Source of the DNA: Paenibacillus helianthi
GTDB lineage: Bacteria; Bacillota; Bacilli; Paenibacillales; Paenibacillaceae
Direction: 5' to 3'
Length of the DNA: 64,000 nt
NCBI RefSeq assembly: GCF_001909055.1
Contig: NZ_LVWI01000040.1
Coordinates: 1-64,000, forward strand
Positions 16,429 to 25,077 of the stretch are shown piece after piece. The stretch's first letter is position 1. Every line of letters starts with the position of its first letter. Both the position numbers and the translations under genes were made by a program. Under the pieces are notes generated by a model that was not told the origin of the DNA, did not search any database, and was given only the letters and a program-made list of their open reading frames with translations.

Positions 16429-18021
16429 ATGAAGCTGAAGAAATTGCTAGCCCCTGTACTTAGTTTGTCCCTGTTACTGCCAGTGATGGCGAGTGCGGCA
16501 GCAGCGCCGCCCCAAGCCGTTGTGGATACACCAGCCGCCCAGCTCAGAGCGAGTCTCGATCACCTGCTGTCCGAGCATTTCGCCCTTGCGGTTACCGCGA
16601 TGACCAAAGCCTATGACGGTTCCAGGGATGCTGCTGCCGCTTATCAGGCGCTGGACCAGAATGCGCTGGATATGCAACCGGCGATTACCTCGCTGTACGG
16701 CGAAGCCGGAGGTACAGAATTTGAACGGATCTTCCGCGAACATAACAAATATACGGATGATTTGGTCAAGGCCACCAAAGCGAACAACACCGCCGCCCGT
16801 CAAAAAGCAGAGCAGGAGGTTCAGGGCTTCGTCGCAGAGTTTGCTGCTTTTCTGAGTACCGCAACTGCCAGCAAACTTCCGCAAACAGCGGCAGAAGAAG
16901 CGATTCGGAGTCATGAAAATCATGTACAGCAGGTATTCAATGCTTATGTAGCCGGTGATTATAACAAGGCATACACGACCTATCGCACTGGTTTTCAGGA
17001 AATGTTCACGATCAGCAAGGTGTTGTCTACAGCAATTGCCACGCAAATGCCGGATAAATTCCAGAACACCCGTCCGGATACCAAGGCTGCTGACCTCCGT
17101 TCAGCGCTGAACAGTGTAGCTGCTGAGCACTTTGCGCTCTCAGTACTGGAAATGCAGAAGCAATTTGACGGCAAAGCCGACTACCAGGCTCTCATTAACG
17201 CCGAAGCGGGCAATACAGCTGATTTCAAAGCGGCTGTTGCCTCGATCTACGGCGCTGCTGGCGGGGATGCTTTTGAACAGATTTGGGTGGGCAACCATAT
17301 CACTGCCCAGAGCGATTATGTGAATGCAGTGAAGAACAAAGATGCTGCCGCGCGTGCAGCCGTTCTGGCACGGATCGACGGCTTCACTATGGAACTGGGC
17401 AAATTTCTGGGCACTGCAACGGCCGGGAAGCTGCCGGCAAGTGCGGCACAGACTGCATTGAAGGCCCATGAAGGTCAGGTGCAGAGCACGTTGGACCAGT
17501 ATGCTGCCGGAGATTATACGGCTTCTTATACCACAAACCGTGCAGGCTATAAAACGATGTTCGGCGTAGGATTGGCCCTGTCGGGAGCGATTGTCGCTCA
17601 GTTCAACGACAAGTTCCAGGAAGCAGCAATTCCCGCCAGCATGACCACGGTATGGATGAGGCTGAACAGCAAAGAACTGAACATTAACGGAATTGTAACG
17701 ATGATGGATACAAAACCTTCGAATAGGAGTGGTACAACATATATCCCGCTGCGTTACCTTGGTGAGGGCATTGGAGCAAAAGTGAAATATGATCACCAGA
17801 CCCGCACCGTATGGGTAATGGCGGGCAATGATACGTTGAAGTTCTGGATTGACAGCAATGTAATGGAAGTCAATGGTATGCAAAAATCTGTCGGCGCCAA
17901 AGTCATCATTAACAAAGACGGCAGAACGATGGTTCCTCTTCGCTTCATTGCTGAACTTCTGCAATGGAATGTAACCTGGAACCAGACGGAAGGTCTGATT
18001 ACGCTGATGAAAGAGATGTAA
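16429..18021 (+). CDS. Secreted stalk-domain protein with a duplicated helical domain
   Basis: A 530-residue exported protein. The signal peptide is MKLKKLLAPVLSLSLLLPVM with cleavage near ASAAAA. Two homologous segments of about 175 residues follow (about 38-215 and 222-395); each begins LRxxLxxxxxEHFAL and contains SxYGxAGGxxFExI, LGTATAxKLP or LSTATASKLP, and AGDYxxxYTTxRxGxxxMF. The last 120 residues are a copper-amine-oxidase-N1-type stalk domain (PF07833) with the paired motif YIPLRYLGEGIGAKVKYD and MVPLRFIAELLQWNVTWN. Such stalks are common in Paenibacillus surface proteins. The role of the duplicated domain is unknown. Confidence 0.85.
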   Translation: MKLKKLLAPVLSLSLLLPVMASAAAAPPQAVVDTPAAQLRASLDHLLSEHFALAVTAMTKAYDGSRDAAAAYQALDQNALDMQPAITSLYGEAGGTEFERIFREHNKYTDDLVKATKANNTAARQKAEQEVQGFVAEFAAFLSTATASKLPQTAAEEAIRSHENHVQQVFNAYVAGDYNKAYTTYRTGFQEMFTISKVLSTAIATQMPDKFQNTRPDTKAADLRSALNSVAAEHFALSVLEMQKQFDGKADYQALINAEAGNTADFKAAVASIYGAAGGDAFEQIWVGNHITAQSDYVNAVKNKDAAARAAVLARIDGFTMELGKFLGTATAGKLPASAAQTALKAHEGQVQSTLDQYAAGDYTASYTTNRAGYKTMFGVGLALSGAIVAQFNDKFQEAAIPASMTTVWMRLNSKELNINGIVTMMDTKPSNRSGTTYIPLRYLGEGIGAKVKYDHQTRTVWVMAGNDTLKFWIDSNVMEVNGMQKSVGAKVIINKDGRTMVPLRFIAELLQWNVTWNQTEGLITLMKEM

Positions 18022-18092
18022 AACTAAGGGGGGAATCCTCTCAAAAGACTCTCCTAAGCCCGGATGTGCGTGAACCTGTTCAGCTTGCTGCT

Positions 18093-18125
18093 GCGAGGCG
18101 CATGGCCTTCGGGCTTTTTTTTTGC
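18093..18125 (+). terminator. Possible weak terminator before the permease gene
   Basis: GGCC-TTCG-GGCT, a short stem on a stable UUCG loop, is followed by nine T residues. The stem is only four strong pairs, so efficiency is uncertain. Confidence 0.4.
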
Positions 18126-18183
18126 TATCAAGGAAGATATGATAAGCTTTAGGGCAAGCCATAAGAATTTTACGGGAGGCATT

Positions 18184-19467
18184 ATGGAACAGCAAGGGAT
18201 TTGGGCAATAAGTATTTTTCTGCTTACATACGGGCTGATTATTTCGGAGAAGGTTCACCGCACGATTGTGGCGATGCTGGGAGCCTTGATTATGGTTGGG
18301 GTAGGCATTGTCTCGCAGGAAACAGCGCTGGAGCATATTGATTTCAATACGCTTGGCCTGCTGGTAGGAATGATGATGATGGTGGGGATTACCGCGGAGA
18401 CCGGCTTGTTTAGTTATGTGGCGGTAAAGGCAGCCAAGGTGGCCAAGGGTGAGCCTAGGCGAATATTAGTGGCACTGGTCGTAGTGACTGCACTGGCCTC
18501 GGCGTTTCTTGATAATGTGACCACGGTTCTGCTCATGGTGCCGATTACCTTCAGCATTACGAGACAGCTGCGGATTAATCCAATACCGTTTCTGTTATCA
18601 CAAATCGTTGCCTCGAACGTTGGCGGTACAGCGACGCTGATTGGGGATCCCCCGAATATTATGATTGGCAGCGCCGTAAAGGAACTGACATTCATGGCGT
18701 TTATCAGCAACCTCACTCCGGTGATCCTGATTATCATTCTGGCATATTTGCCGCTGTTCCTGCTCATGTTCGGCAAGCAGCTCAAGACCTCACCCGAGCT
18801 GCAACAGAGGGTCATGGAGATGGATGAACAGGCGATGCTTAAGGACCGCAAGCTGCTGCGCAAGTGTCTGTGGGTGCTGGGACTGACGATTCTTGGGTTC
18901 TTCCTGCATCAGTCGATACATCTGGAGTCGGCAACAGTGGCGCTGGCTGGAGCTTTTGTACTGCTTCTCCTGGCTGGGGGAGAAAAGATGCTGCTTAAAG
19001 CCTTTAAGAGTGTGGAATGGATTACGATATTTTTCTTTATCGGTCTGTTTGTGCTCGTGTCCGGCCTGGTGGAGACGGGTGTGATCGCACAACTGGCAGG
19101 CAAAGCGATGGAGCTTACCGGCGGGAATCTGGTGGCCAGTTCAATGCTGATCTTATGGCTGAGCGCGCTGGCCTCGGCTTTTCTGGACAACATTCCTTTT
19201 GTGGCAACGATGATTCCTCTGATTCAGGAGATGGGAACGTTGGGTATCCATAACCTGGAGCCTTTATGGTGGAGTCTTGCACTCGGGGCATGTCTGGGAG
19301 GGAACGGGACGCTGATTGGCGCAAGTGCGAATCTAATTGTAGCAGGCCTTGCGGCAAAAGAGGGACATCCGATCACCTTCATGCGATATTTGAAATTCGG
19401 CTTTCCTTTGATGCTGCTGTCGATTGTAATCTCAAGCGTGTATATCTATCTGAGGTATCTGGTCTAA
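18184..19467 (+). CDS. ArsB/NhaD/SLC13-superfamily membrane permease
   Basis: A 427-residue protein with about eleven hydrophobic segments and the internal duplication of the ion-transporter superfamily: ALASAFLDNVTTVLLMVPIT with GGTATLIGDPPNIMIGSA in the first half, and ALASAFLDNIPFVATMIPLI with GGNGTLIGASANLIVAGLA in the second. Start ATG 18184 is behind GGGAGG. It could move arsenite, citrate-like dicarboxylates or exchange Na+ for H+; the sequence alone does not decide. No ars genes are adjacent. Confidence 0.88.
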   Translation: MEQQGIWAISIFLLTYGLIISEKVHRTIVAMLGALIMVGVGIVSQETALEHIDFNTLGLLVGMMMMVGITAETGLFSYVAVKAAKVAKGEPRRILVALVVVTALASAFLDNVTTVLLMVPITFSITRQLRINPIPFLLSQIVASNVGGTATLIGDPPNIMIGSAVKELTFMAFISNLTPVILIIILAYLPLFLLMFGKQLKTSPELQQRVMEMDEQAMLKDRKLLRKCLWVLGLTILGFFLHQSIHLESATVALAGAFVLLLLAGGEKMLLKAFKSVEWITIFFFIGLFVLVSGLVETGVIAQLAGKAMELTGGNLVASSMLILWLSALASAFLDNIPFVATMIPLIQEMGTLGIHNLEPLWWSLALGACLGGNGTLIGASANLIVAGLAAKEGHPITFMRYLKFGFPLMLLSIVISSVYIYLRYLV

Positions 19468-19630
19468 CCTTTGCCATTTGATTAGTATTCCAACTGATCT
19501 GGTTAATTTTACTGTATACGCAGAAGCTGGATAATATTATACTTAAGAGAACTGGCCATTTCTTTCAGCAGGCGGAGTTCTCCCCACACTAACAAACACA
19601 TACACAAAAAATAATGCTGGGGGAAATTGA

Positions 19631-20305
19631 ATGAGCACTACGGAACTTACTAGCCAACTATCCAGTTATACAGGAAGACTGCTTCGGGAGCGTTTCGGGA
19701 AAGGACCCGAGTCTATCCATGCATCTATTGGGAAGCAATGCATAGCCCTGCATATACGTAATTTTATCGGGCCTGTGGAGCGGTTTCTGCTGAACAAGGA
19801 AGAGGAACAGGCTTTCCGGTACACACGTGAACTTTTAATGAAATCGCTGCTTCCGGAGCTTTCAGCGTACCTGAAGGACATGATGGCTATTGAGGTCGGC
19901 GAGCTTTTTTACGATTGGGGGATACATAACGCTTCAGGAATGATCGTTGCGCTCATCAAGCAGGATGGAGCAGAAATTGACGATTATGCTGGACGGGATG
20001 AGGTTCATGCCCAAATTAACGAGGTAAGCAGAAAGGTGCAGAAGGAGCCGGTATATACTGATTCCTGGTGGCTGGGCCCCCGCACCCTGATTATTAAGCG
20101 TGAAGGTATTCTGATTCCTTTGGAGAAGGAATTAATTGGCCTTGGTTATGAGAACACACTCAAAACAACCAAACGCAAGATGGAAAAACGATACTTGGAG
20201 GATACCACCACGATTGCGCCGATGCTCGGCAAAGAGCTTGCCGACATTTATGTGGATTGGGATTTCGACAAAGATACCAGCGTAATAGCCTATACTTTTC
20301 TATAA
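19631..20305 (+). CDS. MpsC-type (DUF2294) protein
   Basis: A 224-residue soluble protein built of two similar halves, each with a VGELFYDW- or LADIYVDWDF-like ending (ELFYDWGIHNASGMIVALI; DIYVDWDFDKDTSVIAYTFL). This matches DUF2294, now named after MpsC of a sodium-dependent membrane-potential system. The MpsA and MpsB partners are not in this window. ATG 19631 is preceded by GGGGGAAATTGA. A strong terminator follows. Confidence 0.8.
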   Translation: MSTTELTSQLSSYTGRLLRERFGKGPESIHASIGKQCIALHIRNFIGPVERFLLNKEEEQAFRYTRELLMKSLLPELSAYLKDMMAIEVGELFYDWGIHNASGMIVALIKQDGAEIDDYAGRDEVHAQINEVSRKVQKEPVYTDSWWLGPRTLIIKREGILIPLEKELIGLGYENTLKTTKRKMEKRYLEDTTTIAPMLGKELADIYVDWDFDKDTSVIAYTFL

Positions 20306-20357
20306 TCACCATCATATGAGGCGGAAATGAGTCGGACATGCGAATGAGCCGAACATG

Positions 20358-20402
20358 AGCCGGAGAAAGGGGAATGATCCCCTTTCTTCGGCTTTTTATT
20401 TT
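20358..20402 (+). terminator. Rho-independent terminator after the MpsC-type gene
   Basis: AGCCGGAGAAAGGGG pairs with CCCCTTTCTTCGGCT around a six-base loop and is followed by a T-rich tract. Confidence 0.93.
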
Positions 20403-20447
20403 TTCTGCTGTCTCATAGGGAGAGTTACGCTGGGTATTTAGGGGGAC

Positions 20448-20840
20448 ATGCTGGTGGATCGTAAGCAGACAGTGCTGTACGTGGAAGATAATCATCTCAA
20501 TATGGCTTTAATGCATCATATCTTCAAAAAAAATCTGCCCTCCGTACTTCTGCTGAAAGCTGAGACGGCAGCGCTGGGTCTGCAGATCGCCCGGCGGACA
20601 CTGCCGGATCTGATTATTTTGGATATTGGCCTGCCCGACCTGAATGGATATGAAGCGATGGAACGGCTGCAAAATGATGAATTAACACGTCCGATACCGG
20701 TGCTGGCGATCAGCGCCTTTGCCCAGAGATCTGATATCGAACGGGCTCAAAATGCAGGATTTTCCGGTTATATGACCAAGCCGTTTCAGGTAAAAGCCCT
20801 TACAGAGGCTGTGGAGAAGCTTTTAGCCGGAATTGACTGA
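20448..20840 (+). CDS. Stand-alone response-regulator receiver (CheY/DivK-like)
   Basis: A 130-residue single receiver domain with no output domain. It has the acidic pair ED (YVEDN), phospho-acceptor Asp59 in LIILDIGLPDLNG and Lys in YMTKPFQ. The start is uncertain: AGGGGGA at 20440-20446 lies too close to ATG 20448, so GTG 20454 (six bases downstream, in frame) may be used. It probably takes phosphate from, or passes it to, the hybrid kinase encoded 200 bases downstream. Confidence 0.88.
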   Translation: MLVDRKQTVLYVEDNHLNMALMHHIFKKNLPSVLLLKAETAALGLQIARRTLPDLIILDIGLPDLNGYEAMERLQNDELTRPIPVLAISAFAQRSDIERAQNAGFSGYMTKPFQVKALTEAVEKLLAGID

Positions 20841-20948
20841 TGCTACAGACATTTCAGGGGAGAAGGAACGGGTCAGCGATAGTGGAGAACTGGGGAGGAC
20901 TCTGCCCTGAAGACCGGTTTTGTTCAGTTGACCAAGCTAGATTACCAT

Positions 20949-20977
20949 TTGACATTCACCCGATAATGCAAGATATT
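20949..20977 (+). promoter_or_regulatory. Probable sigma-A promoter of the hybrid kinase gene
   Basis: TTGACA at 20949-20954 and GATATT at 20972-20977 are separated by 17 bases, about 65 bases before the ATG. Confidence 0.5.
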
Positions 20978-21040
20978 AATACTGAAGATTTTAACTAAAA
21001 TTCTTGCGTTTGATACTCCACAAACGGGCGGTGAAATTAC

Positions 21041-23305
21041 ATGTCAAAACAACATGCAGAAGCATATTCCCACTTTGGATATGCATGCAGAACGGGAGTG
21101 GTTGGAGTAGCTTTCCTTTCCATGGACGAGCATTGGACCAGCGTAAATCCGGTGGTAACCTCACTGCTTGGGTTTACGGAGGAACAGCTCCTGGGACAGC
21201 ATTTCAGAGAGCTTCTATACGGGGATTCACTAGGGAAATATATTAAGATGGCAGGTGCTCTAGACGCTGGAGAGACACCTTTTTTGGAGTGTGAAATTAA
21301 TTTGTCCGCCGCCTCCGGACCGCCGGTGCCGGTGCTGCTCCATATGACACTTGTGAGCGATCCCTCGACGGGAAAAAAGCTGTATTATCTGCTGCATCTG
21401 GCGGAGCTGGCTGCTGAAGAAGAAAGTGATGAGCTGGGTTCTCATACAGACATGCTGTATAAACAGATTGTGGCCAATATTTCCGATGTGGTCTATTATG
21501 CAACACCGGACAGTATTTGCAGGTACTGCTCACCTTCGGTAAGTGAGGTGCTCGGCTACGATCCCGAACAGCTGGTGGGCCGGGATCTCCGCGGGCTGAT
21601 CCATCCTGATGATCTTGAGGGGCTTGATTTTCCTGAAACTCAAGATTTTCAGAGGGTGCAGATCCGGATTCAACATGCCGACGGCCGCTATTTGTGGATT
21701 GAGTTCACCCTTCGCCTGATTGAAGAGGGATCCCGGCACAGCGTACTCGCTGTCGGACGGGATGTGACGGAACGCAGGATTGTGGAACAGAAGCTGCAGG
21801 AATCCGTCGAAAGATATACATCCCTTAAAAAGTATAACCATGATGCGATTATTTCCCTTGACCTTGAGGGTAGAATTATTAACGGGAATGAGAAAGCCTG
21901 CCAGCTTACTGGCTACAGCATTCCGGAGCTGGTTGGTATGAATGTGGGCCGGATTATCGGCGAAGACCATCTGGAGGAAGTGATTACCTATCCCCAAAAA
22001 GACGGCTCTGCTGAGGTGAATATCGGCCATATTTGGCATCGGGAGGGGCATTCTGTAGAGGTGCTGACGACCATTGCCCCGATTATTATTAATAACATCA
22101 CAGTAGGATTCTATATTATCGTTAAGGATATTACCGAACAGAAGAAGCTGCTGATTGCCAAAGAGTCTGCCGAAAAAACAAACCGCGCCAAAAGCGAGTT
22201 TCTGGCGATGATGAGCCATGAGATTCGTACGCCCATGAACGGTGTTATCGGGATGACGGACCTGCTGCTGGATATGTGTGAACCGGGTTCACAGCAAAGA
22301 GAGTACTTGGATATCATCCGTCAAAGCGGCGATACCTTGCTAGCAATCATCAATGATGTGCTGGACTTCTCCAAAATCGAGGCAGGCAAAACCGTCCTGC
22401 ATGAAGAGCCGTTTATGCTGATGACCTGTGTAGATTCTGTGCTAGAGCTGCTGCAGCATAAAGCAGACAAGAAAGGCCTGAAGATTGACATGGACATCGG
22501 TCCGGATGTACCGCACCATCTGATTGGTGACGGTGACAGGCTGAAGCAGATCCTGCTTAATTTGGTGGGGAATGCCGTGAAGTTTACTTACAGCGGAGGG
22601 ATAAAGGTAAGGCTAAGGACAGCAGCAAGAGCCGAGGGAAAGGTGACGCTGGAATTCACAGTGGCCGATACCGGTATTGGGATTCCCGAGCGTTCGCGCA
22701 GCCGGCTGTTCGAGCCCTTCTATCAGCTTGATCATTTCATGAACCGGCGCCATGAGGGGACAGGATTGGGACTAGCCATTACCAAGCAGCTTGTGGAACT
22801 GATGGGCGGCACAATCGCTCTGGATACTTCAGTGGAGTCAGGATCATCCTTTGTGTTCACAGTCGTGCTGCATGAAGAAACAGGCAGGCAGTCTGGTACA
22901 GAGACTGGCAAAGAAGGGACTGAACCGCTTTCGGGCGGACATCCCTTGCGGATTCTCGTGGCTGAGGACAACGAGATCAATCAGATCGTATTGCGTAAAA
23001 TTCTGGAGAAACGCGGTTATTCCGTCGATGTTGCGGGAGACGGGCTGCAGGTCATGCAGATGGTTCACGGGAAAAGCTACGATCTTATATTTATGGATGT
23101 GCAAATGCCGCGCATGAACGGTCTGGAAGCCACACAGGCGATCAAAGAAATGCTGCCGCCGGAGAAGCAGCCGGTGATCATTGCCGTTACTGCCAATGCG
23201 CTCAAGGGAGACCGCGAGTTATGCCTGGCTGCCGGAATGGATGAATATATCAGTAAGCCGCTGAGAAGTGAGACCGTGAGCGCAATGTTAGGCAAGTTTT
23301 TCTGA
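21041..23305 (+). CDS. Hybrid sensor histidine kinase with PAS domains and receiver
   Basis: A 754-residue cytoplasmic phosphorelay protein with no membrane segment. Three PAS domains (about residues 10-120, 140-255 and 265-375) are followed by a HisKA box MMSHEIRTPMNGVIGMTDLL (His about 393), an HATPase_c domain (NLVGNAVKFT, ADTGIGI, GTGLGLAI) and a C-terminal receiver with Asp686 in LIFMDVQMPRMNG and a conserved Lys in YISKPL. PAS domains suggest an internal signal such as redox state, ligand or light. The stand-alone receiver upstream is a likely partner. Confidence 0.92.
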   Translation: MSKQHAEAYSHFGYACRTGVVGVAFLSMDEHWTSVNPVVTSLLGFTEEQLLGQHFRELLYGDSLGKYIKMAGALDAGETPFLECEINLSAASGPPVPVLLHMTLVSDPSTGKKLYYLLHLAELAAEEESDELGSHTDMLYKQIVANISDVVYYATPDSICRYCSPSVSEVLGYDPEQLVGRDLRGLIHPDDLEGLDFPETQDFQRVQIRIQHADGRYLWIEFTLRLIEEGSRHSVLAVGRDVTERRIVEQKLQESVERYTSLKKYNHDAIISLDLEGRIINGNEKACQLTGYSIPELVGMNVGRIIGEDHLEEVITYPQKDGSAEVNIGHIWHREGHSVEVLTTIAPIIINNITVGFYIIVKDITEQKKLLIAKESAEKTNRAKSEFLAMMSHEIRTPMNGVIGMTDLLLDMCEPGSQQREYLDIIRQSGDTLLAIINDVLDFSKIEAGKTVLHEEPFMLMTCVDSVLELLQHKADKKGLKIDMDIGPDVPHHLIGDGDRLKQILLNLVGNAVKFTYSGGIKVRLRTAARAEGKVTLEFTVADTGIGIPERSRSRLFEPFYQLDHFMNRRHEGTGLGLAITKQLVELMGGTIALDTSVESGSSFVFTVVLHEETGRQSGTETGKEGTEPLSGGHPLRILVAEDNEINQIVLRKILEKRGYSVDVAGDGLQVMQMVHGKSYDLIFMDVQMPRMNGLEATQAIKEMLPPEKQPVIIAVTANALKGDRELCLAAGMDEYISKPLRSETVSAMLGKFF

Positions 23306-23450
23306 AGATGGGCTGCGGAACCGTATATAAATCATTGTACTGCATTAAAGCTGAGATGCGGTGAATGGATATCTTGCATGTGTTATCTATTTTGTTTAAG
23401 ATAGCAGAAACTGGTACAAATGTAGTGCCAGCCATAATGAAATGATGATG

Positions 23451-23737
23451 ACGAAGAGAGTAAGCGCGAGAAACGGATCTTAACAGGGAAGGTGTGCCGG
23501 AGACTGAGAGCACCCTCAAGAGACGATTTGCGCCGAAGTTCACTTCCGAGTTGGCCCCTGAAGTACACTGCTGCAGCAGGTATGTGTAGGACGGCCCGCG
23601 CTCCGCGTTACCGGGTATAAGACAGAGTTGATTCCAGCCGGGCTTGAAGGTGTTTTTTGCCGAAGCTTCAGAATGGATTAATTTCTAAATTAGGGTGGTA
23701 CCACGGCTCCTCGTCCCTTGCGACGGGGGGCCTTTTT
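23451..23737 (+). promoter_or_regulatory. T-box riboswitch leader, specifier UUC (Phe) proposed
   Basis: The T-box sequence AGGGTGGTACCACGG lies at 23692-23706 and would pair with the free acceptor end of an uncharged tRNA to form the antiterminator. In stem I the helices GAAG/CTTC and GCGC/GCGC flank an internal loop; its 3' strand reads CGAAGTTCA, giving UUC at 23539-23541 followed by the expected A. This would sense tRNA-Phe. The leader ends in a terminator just before the DAHP synthase gene, so shortage of charged tRNA-Phe would switch on entry into aromatic synthesis. Confidence 0.88.
23705..23737 (+). terminator. Regulatory terminator of the T-box leader
   Basis: GGCTCCTCGTC pairs along its full length with GACGGGGGGCC and is followed by TTTTT. 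Its 5' arm overlaps the T-box sequence, so terminator and antiterminator exclude each other. Confidence 0.9.
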
Positions 23738-23781
23738 GCGTTCATATTTTAAATTCAACTGACAAGAAGGAGTGGAAGGTA

Positions 23782-24858
23782 ATGAGCAACGTGGAACTTA
23801 ATGGGCTGAGAGCCCGCCTGGATGAGATCAATGGACAACTGCTGGAGTTAATCTCCGAGCGGGCCCAGGTTGTGCAGGAAATTGGAGCGGTAAAAGAAAA
23901 ACAGGGTGTGCCAAAGTTCGATCCCGAACGGGAAAAACAGATGCTGGAGAAGCTGGTAGCAAGCAACAAGGGTCCTTTCACAAGCGGAACGATCCGCACC
24001 CTCTTCAAGCAGATTTTCTCCGCATCGCTTGATCTGCAAAGTACGGAGCATAAGAAGTCCCTGCTGGTAGCCCGGAAAAACCACGCGGAGGATACCGTTA
24101 TCGTTCTGCCGGGAAATGTTACGGTCGGCGGATTATCGTCGTTGATGGTGGCAGGTCCATGCTCCGTGGAGAGTGAGCTGCAGACCCGTACCGTTGCTGC
24201 CGCTTTGCAGAAGGCTGGTGTAAAGGTTATGCGCGGCGGAGCCTTCAAACCCCGTACCTCCCCTTATGATTTCCAGGGTCTTGGAATGGATGGCCTGAGA
24301 ATTCTGCGGGAAGCAGCTACGGAGTACGGTCTTCTCACCATTAGTGAAATTGTAGACCCCCGCCATATTGAAGAGGCCCTTGATTATGTGGATGTGATTC
24401 AGGTTGGCGCACGGAATATGCATAACTTCGAACTGCTCAAAGCAGTAGGCGAAGTGAATAAGCCAGTGCTGCTGAAGCGCGGACTATCGGCTACGCTGGA
24501 TGAATTCATCCATGCGGCGGAATATATTATGTCCCGGGGCAATATGGAAATTATGCTGATTGAACGCGGTATCCGCACCTATGAGAAAGCGACCCGCAAT
24601 ACGCTTGATATCTCGGCCGTGCCGATTCTCAAGCAGGAATGCCATTTGCCGGTGCTGGTCGATGTGACCCATTCAACCGGACGCAAGGATATTCTGATCC
24701 CTTGTGCCAAGGCTGCTCTCGCCGCTGGAGCCGACGGCATTATGGTAGAAGTTCATCCTGATCCGGCTACTGCGTTGTCCGATGCCGCGCAGCAGCTGAA
24801 CATTGAGGAGTTCAATACGTTCTTCAATGAAGTAAAAGCTTCCGGGTTGTACCGTTAA
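23782..24858 (+). CDS. aroA: Bifunctional chorismate mutase / DAHP synthase
   Basis: A 358-residue enzyme for the first step of aromatic amino acid synthesis (PEP plus erythrose-4-phosphate) fused to an N-terminal AroQ-type chorismate mutase (residues 1-85: [20 protein letters not shown] ... [19 protein letters not shown]). The C-terminal barrel has [38 protein letters not shown] and [10 protein letters not shown], typical of the type I-beta DAHP synthases of Bacillus (AroA(G) there; often called AroF). The mutase domain usually serves as the feedback site for prephenate or chorismate. ATG 23782 follows AAGGAG; an upstream ATG at 23695 lies inside the T-box element and is rejected. Confidence 0.95.
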   Translation: MSNVELNGLRARLDEINGQLLELISERAQVVQEIGAVKEKQGVPKFDPEREKQMLEKLVASNKGPFTSGTIRTLFKQIFSASLDLQSTEHKKSLLVARKNHAEDTVIVLPGNVTVGGLSSLMVAGPCSVESELQTRTVAAALQKAGVKVMRGGAFKPRTSPYDFQGLGMDGLRILREAATEYGLLTISEIVDPRHIEEALDYVDVIQVGARNMHNFELLKAVGEVNKPVLLKRGLSATLDEFIHAAEYIMSRGNMEIMLIERGIRTYEKATRNTLDISAVPILKQECHLPVLVDVTHSTGRKDILIPCAKAALAAGADGIMVEVHPDPATALSDAAQQLNIEEFNTFFNEVKASGLYR

Positions 24859-25077
24859 AACCGCTGAATCTGTCATACTCAAATTTGAATATATAGAATT
24901 TGGACGGATAGTGCAGTTAAGACGAGGATAACGCAATAAACAACGCTTACAAGAGCAAATTGAACTTTTGTGAAGGTTATGGATGGTCAGGTACAATAAG
25001 TAGCATTGGAGCTGCACCGGACCCGGCTTATACAGAAAGTGCCTCATCCCATAACAGTCACAGGAGGAACAAAAGAT

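Noticed and set aside
17140..18336. A 398-codon minus-strand open frame
   Set aside because: Antisense to the stalk-protein gene and the following gap; composition is unlike a real protein and no start site is seen.
23695..23781. Upstream start for the DAHP synthase gene
   Set aside because: The ATG is formed by bases within and after the T-box sequence and the frame crosses the regulatory terminator; ATG 23782 has the ribosome site.
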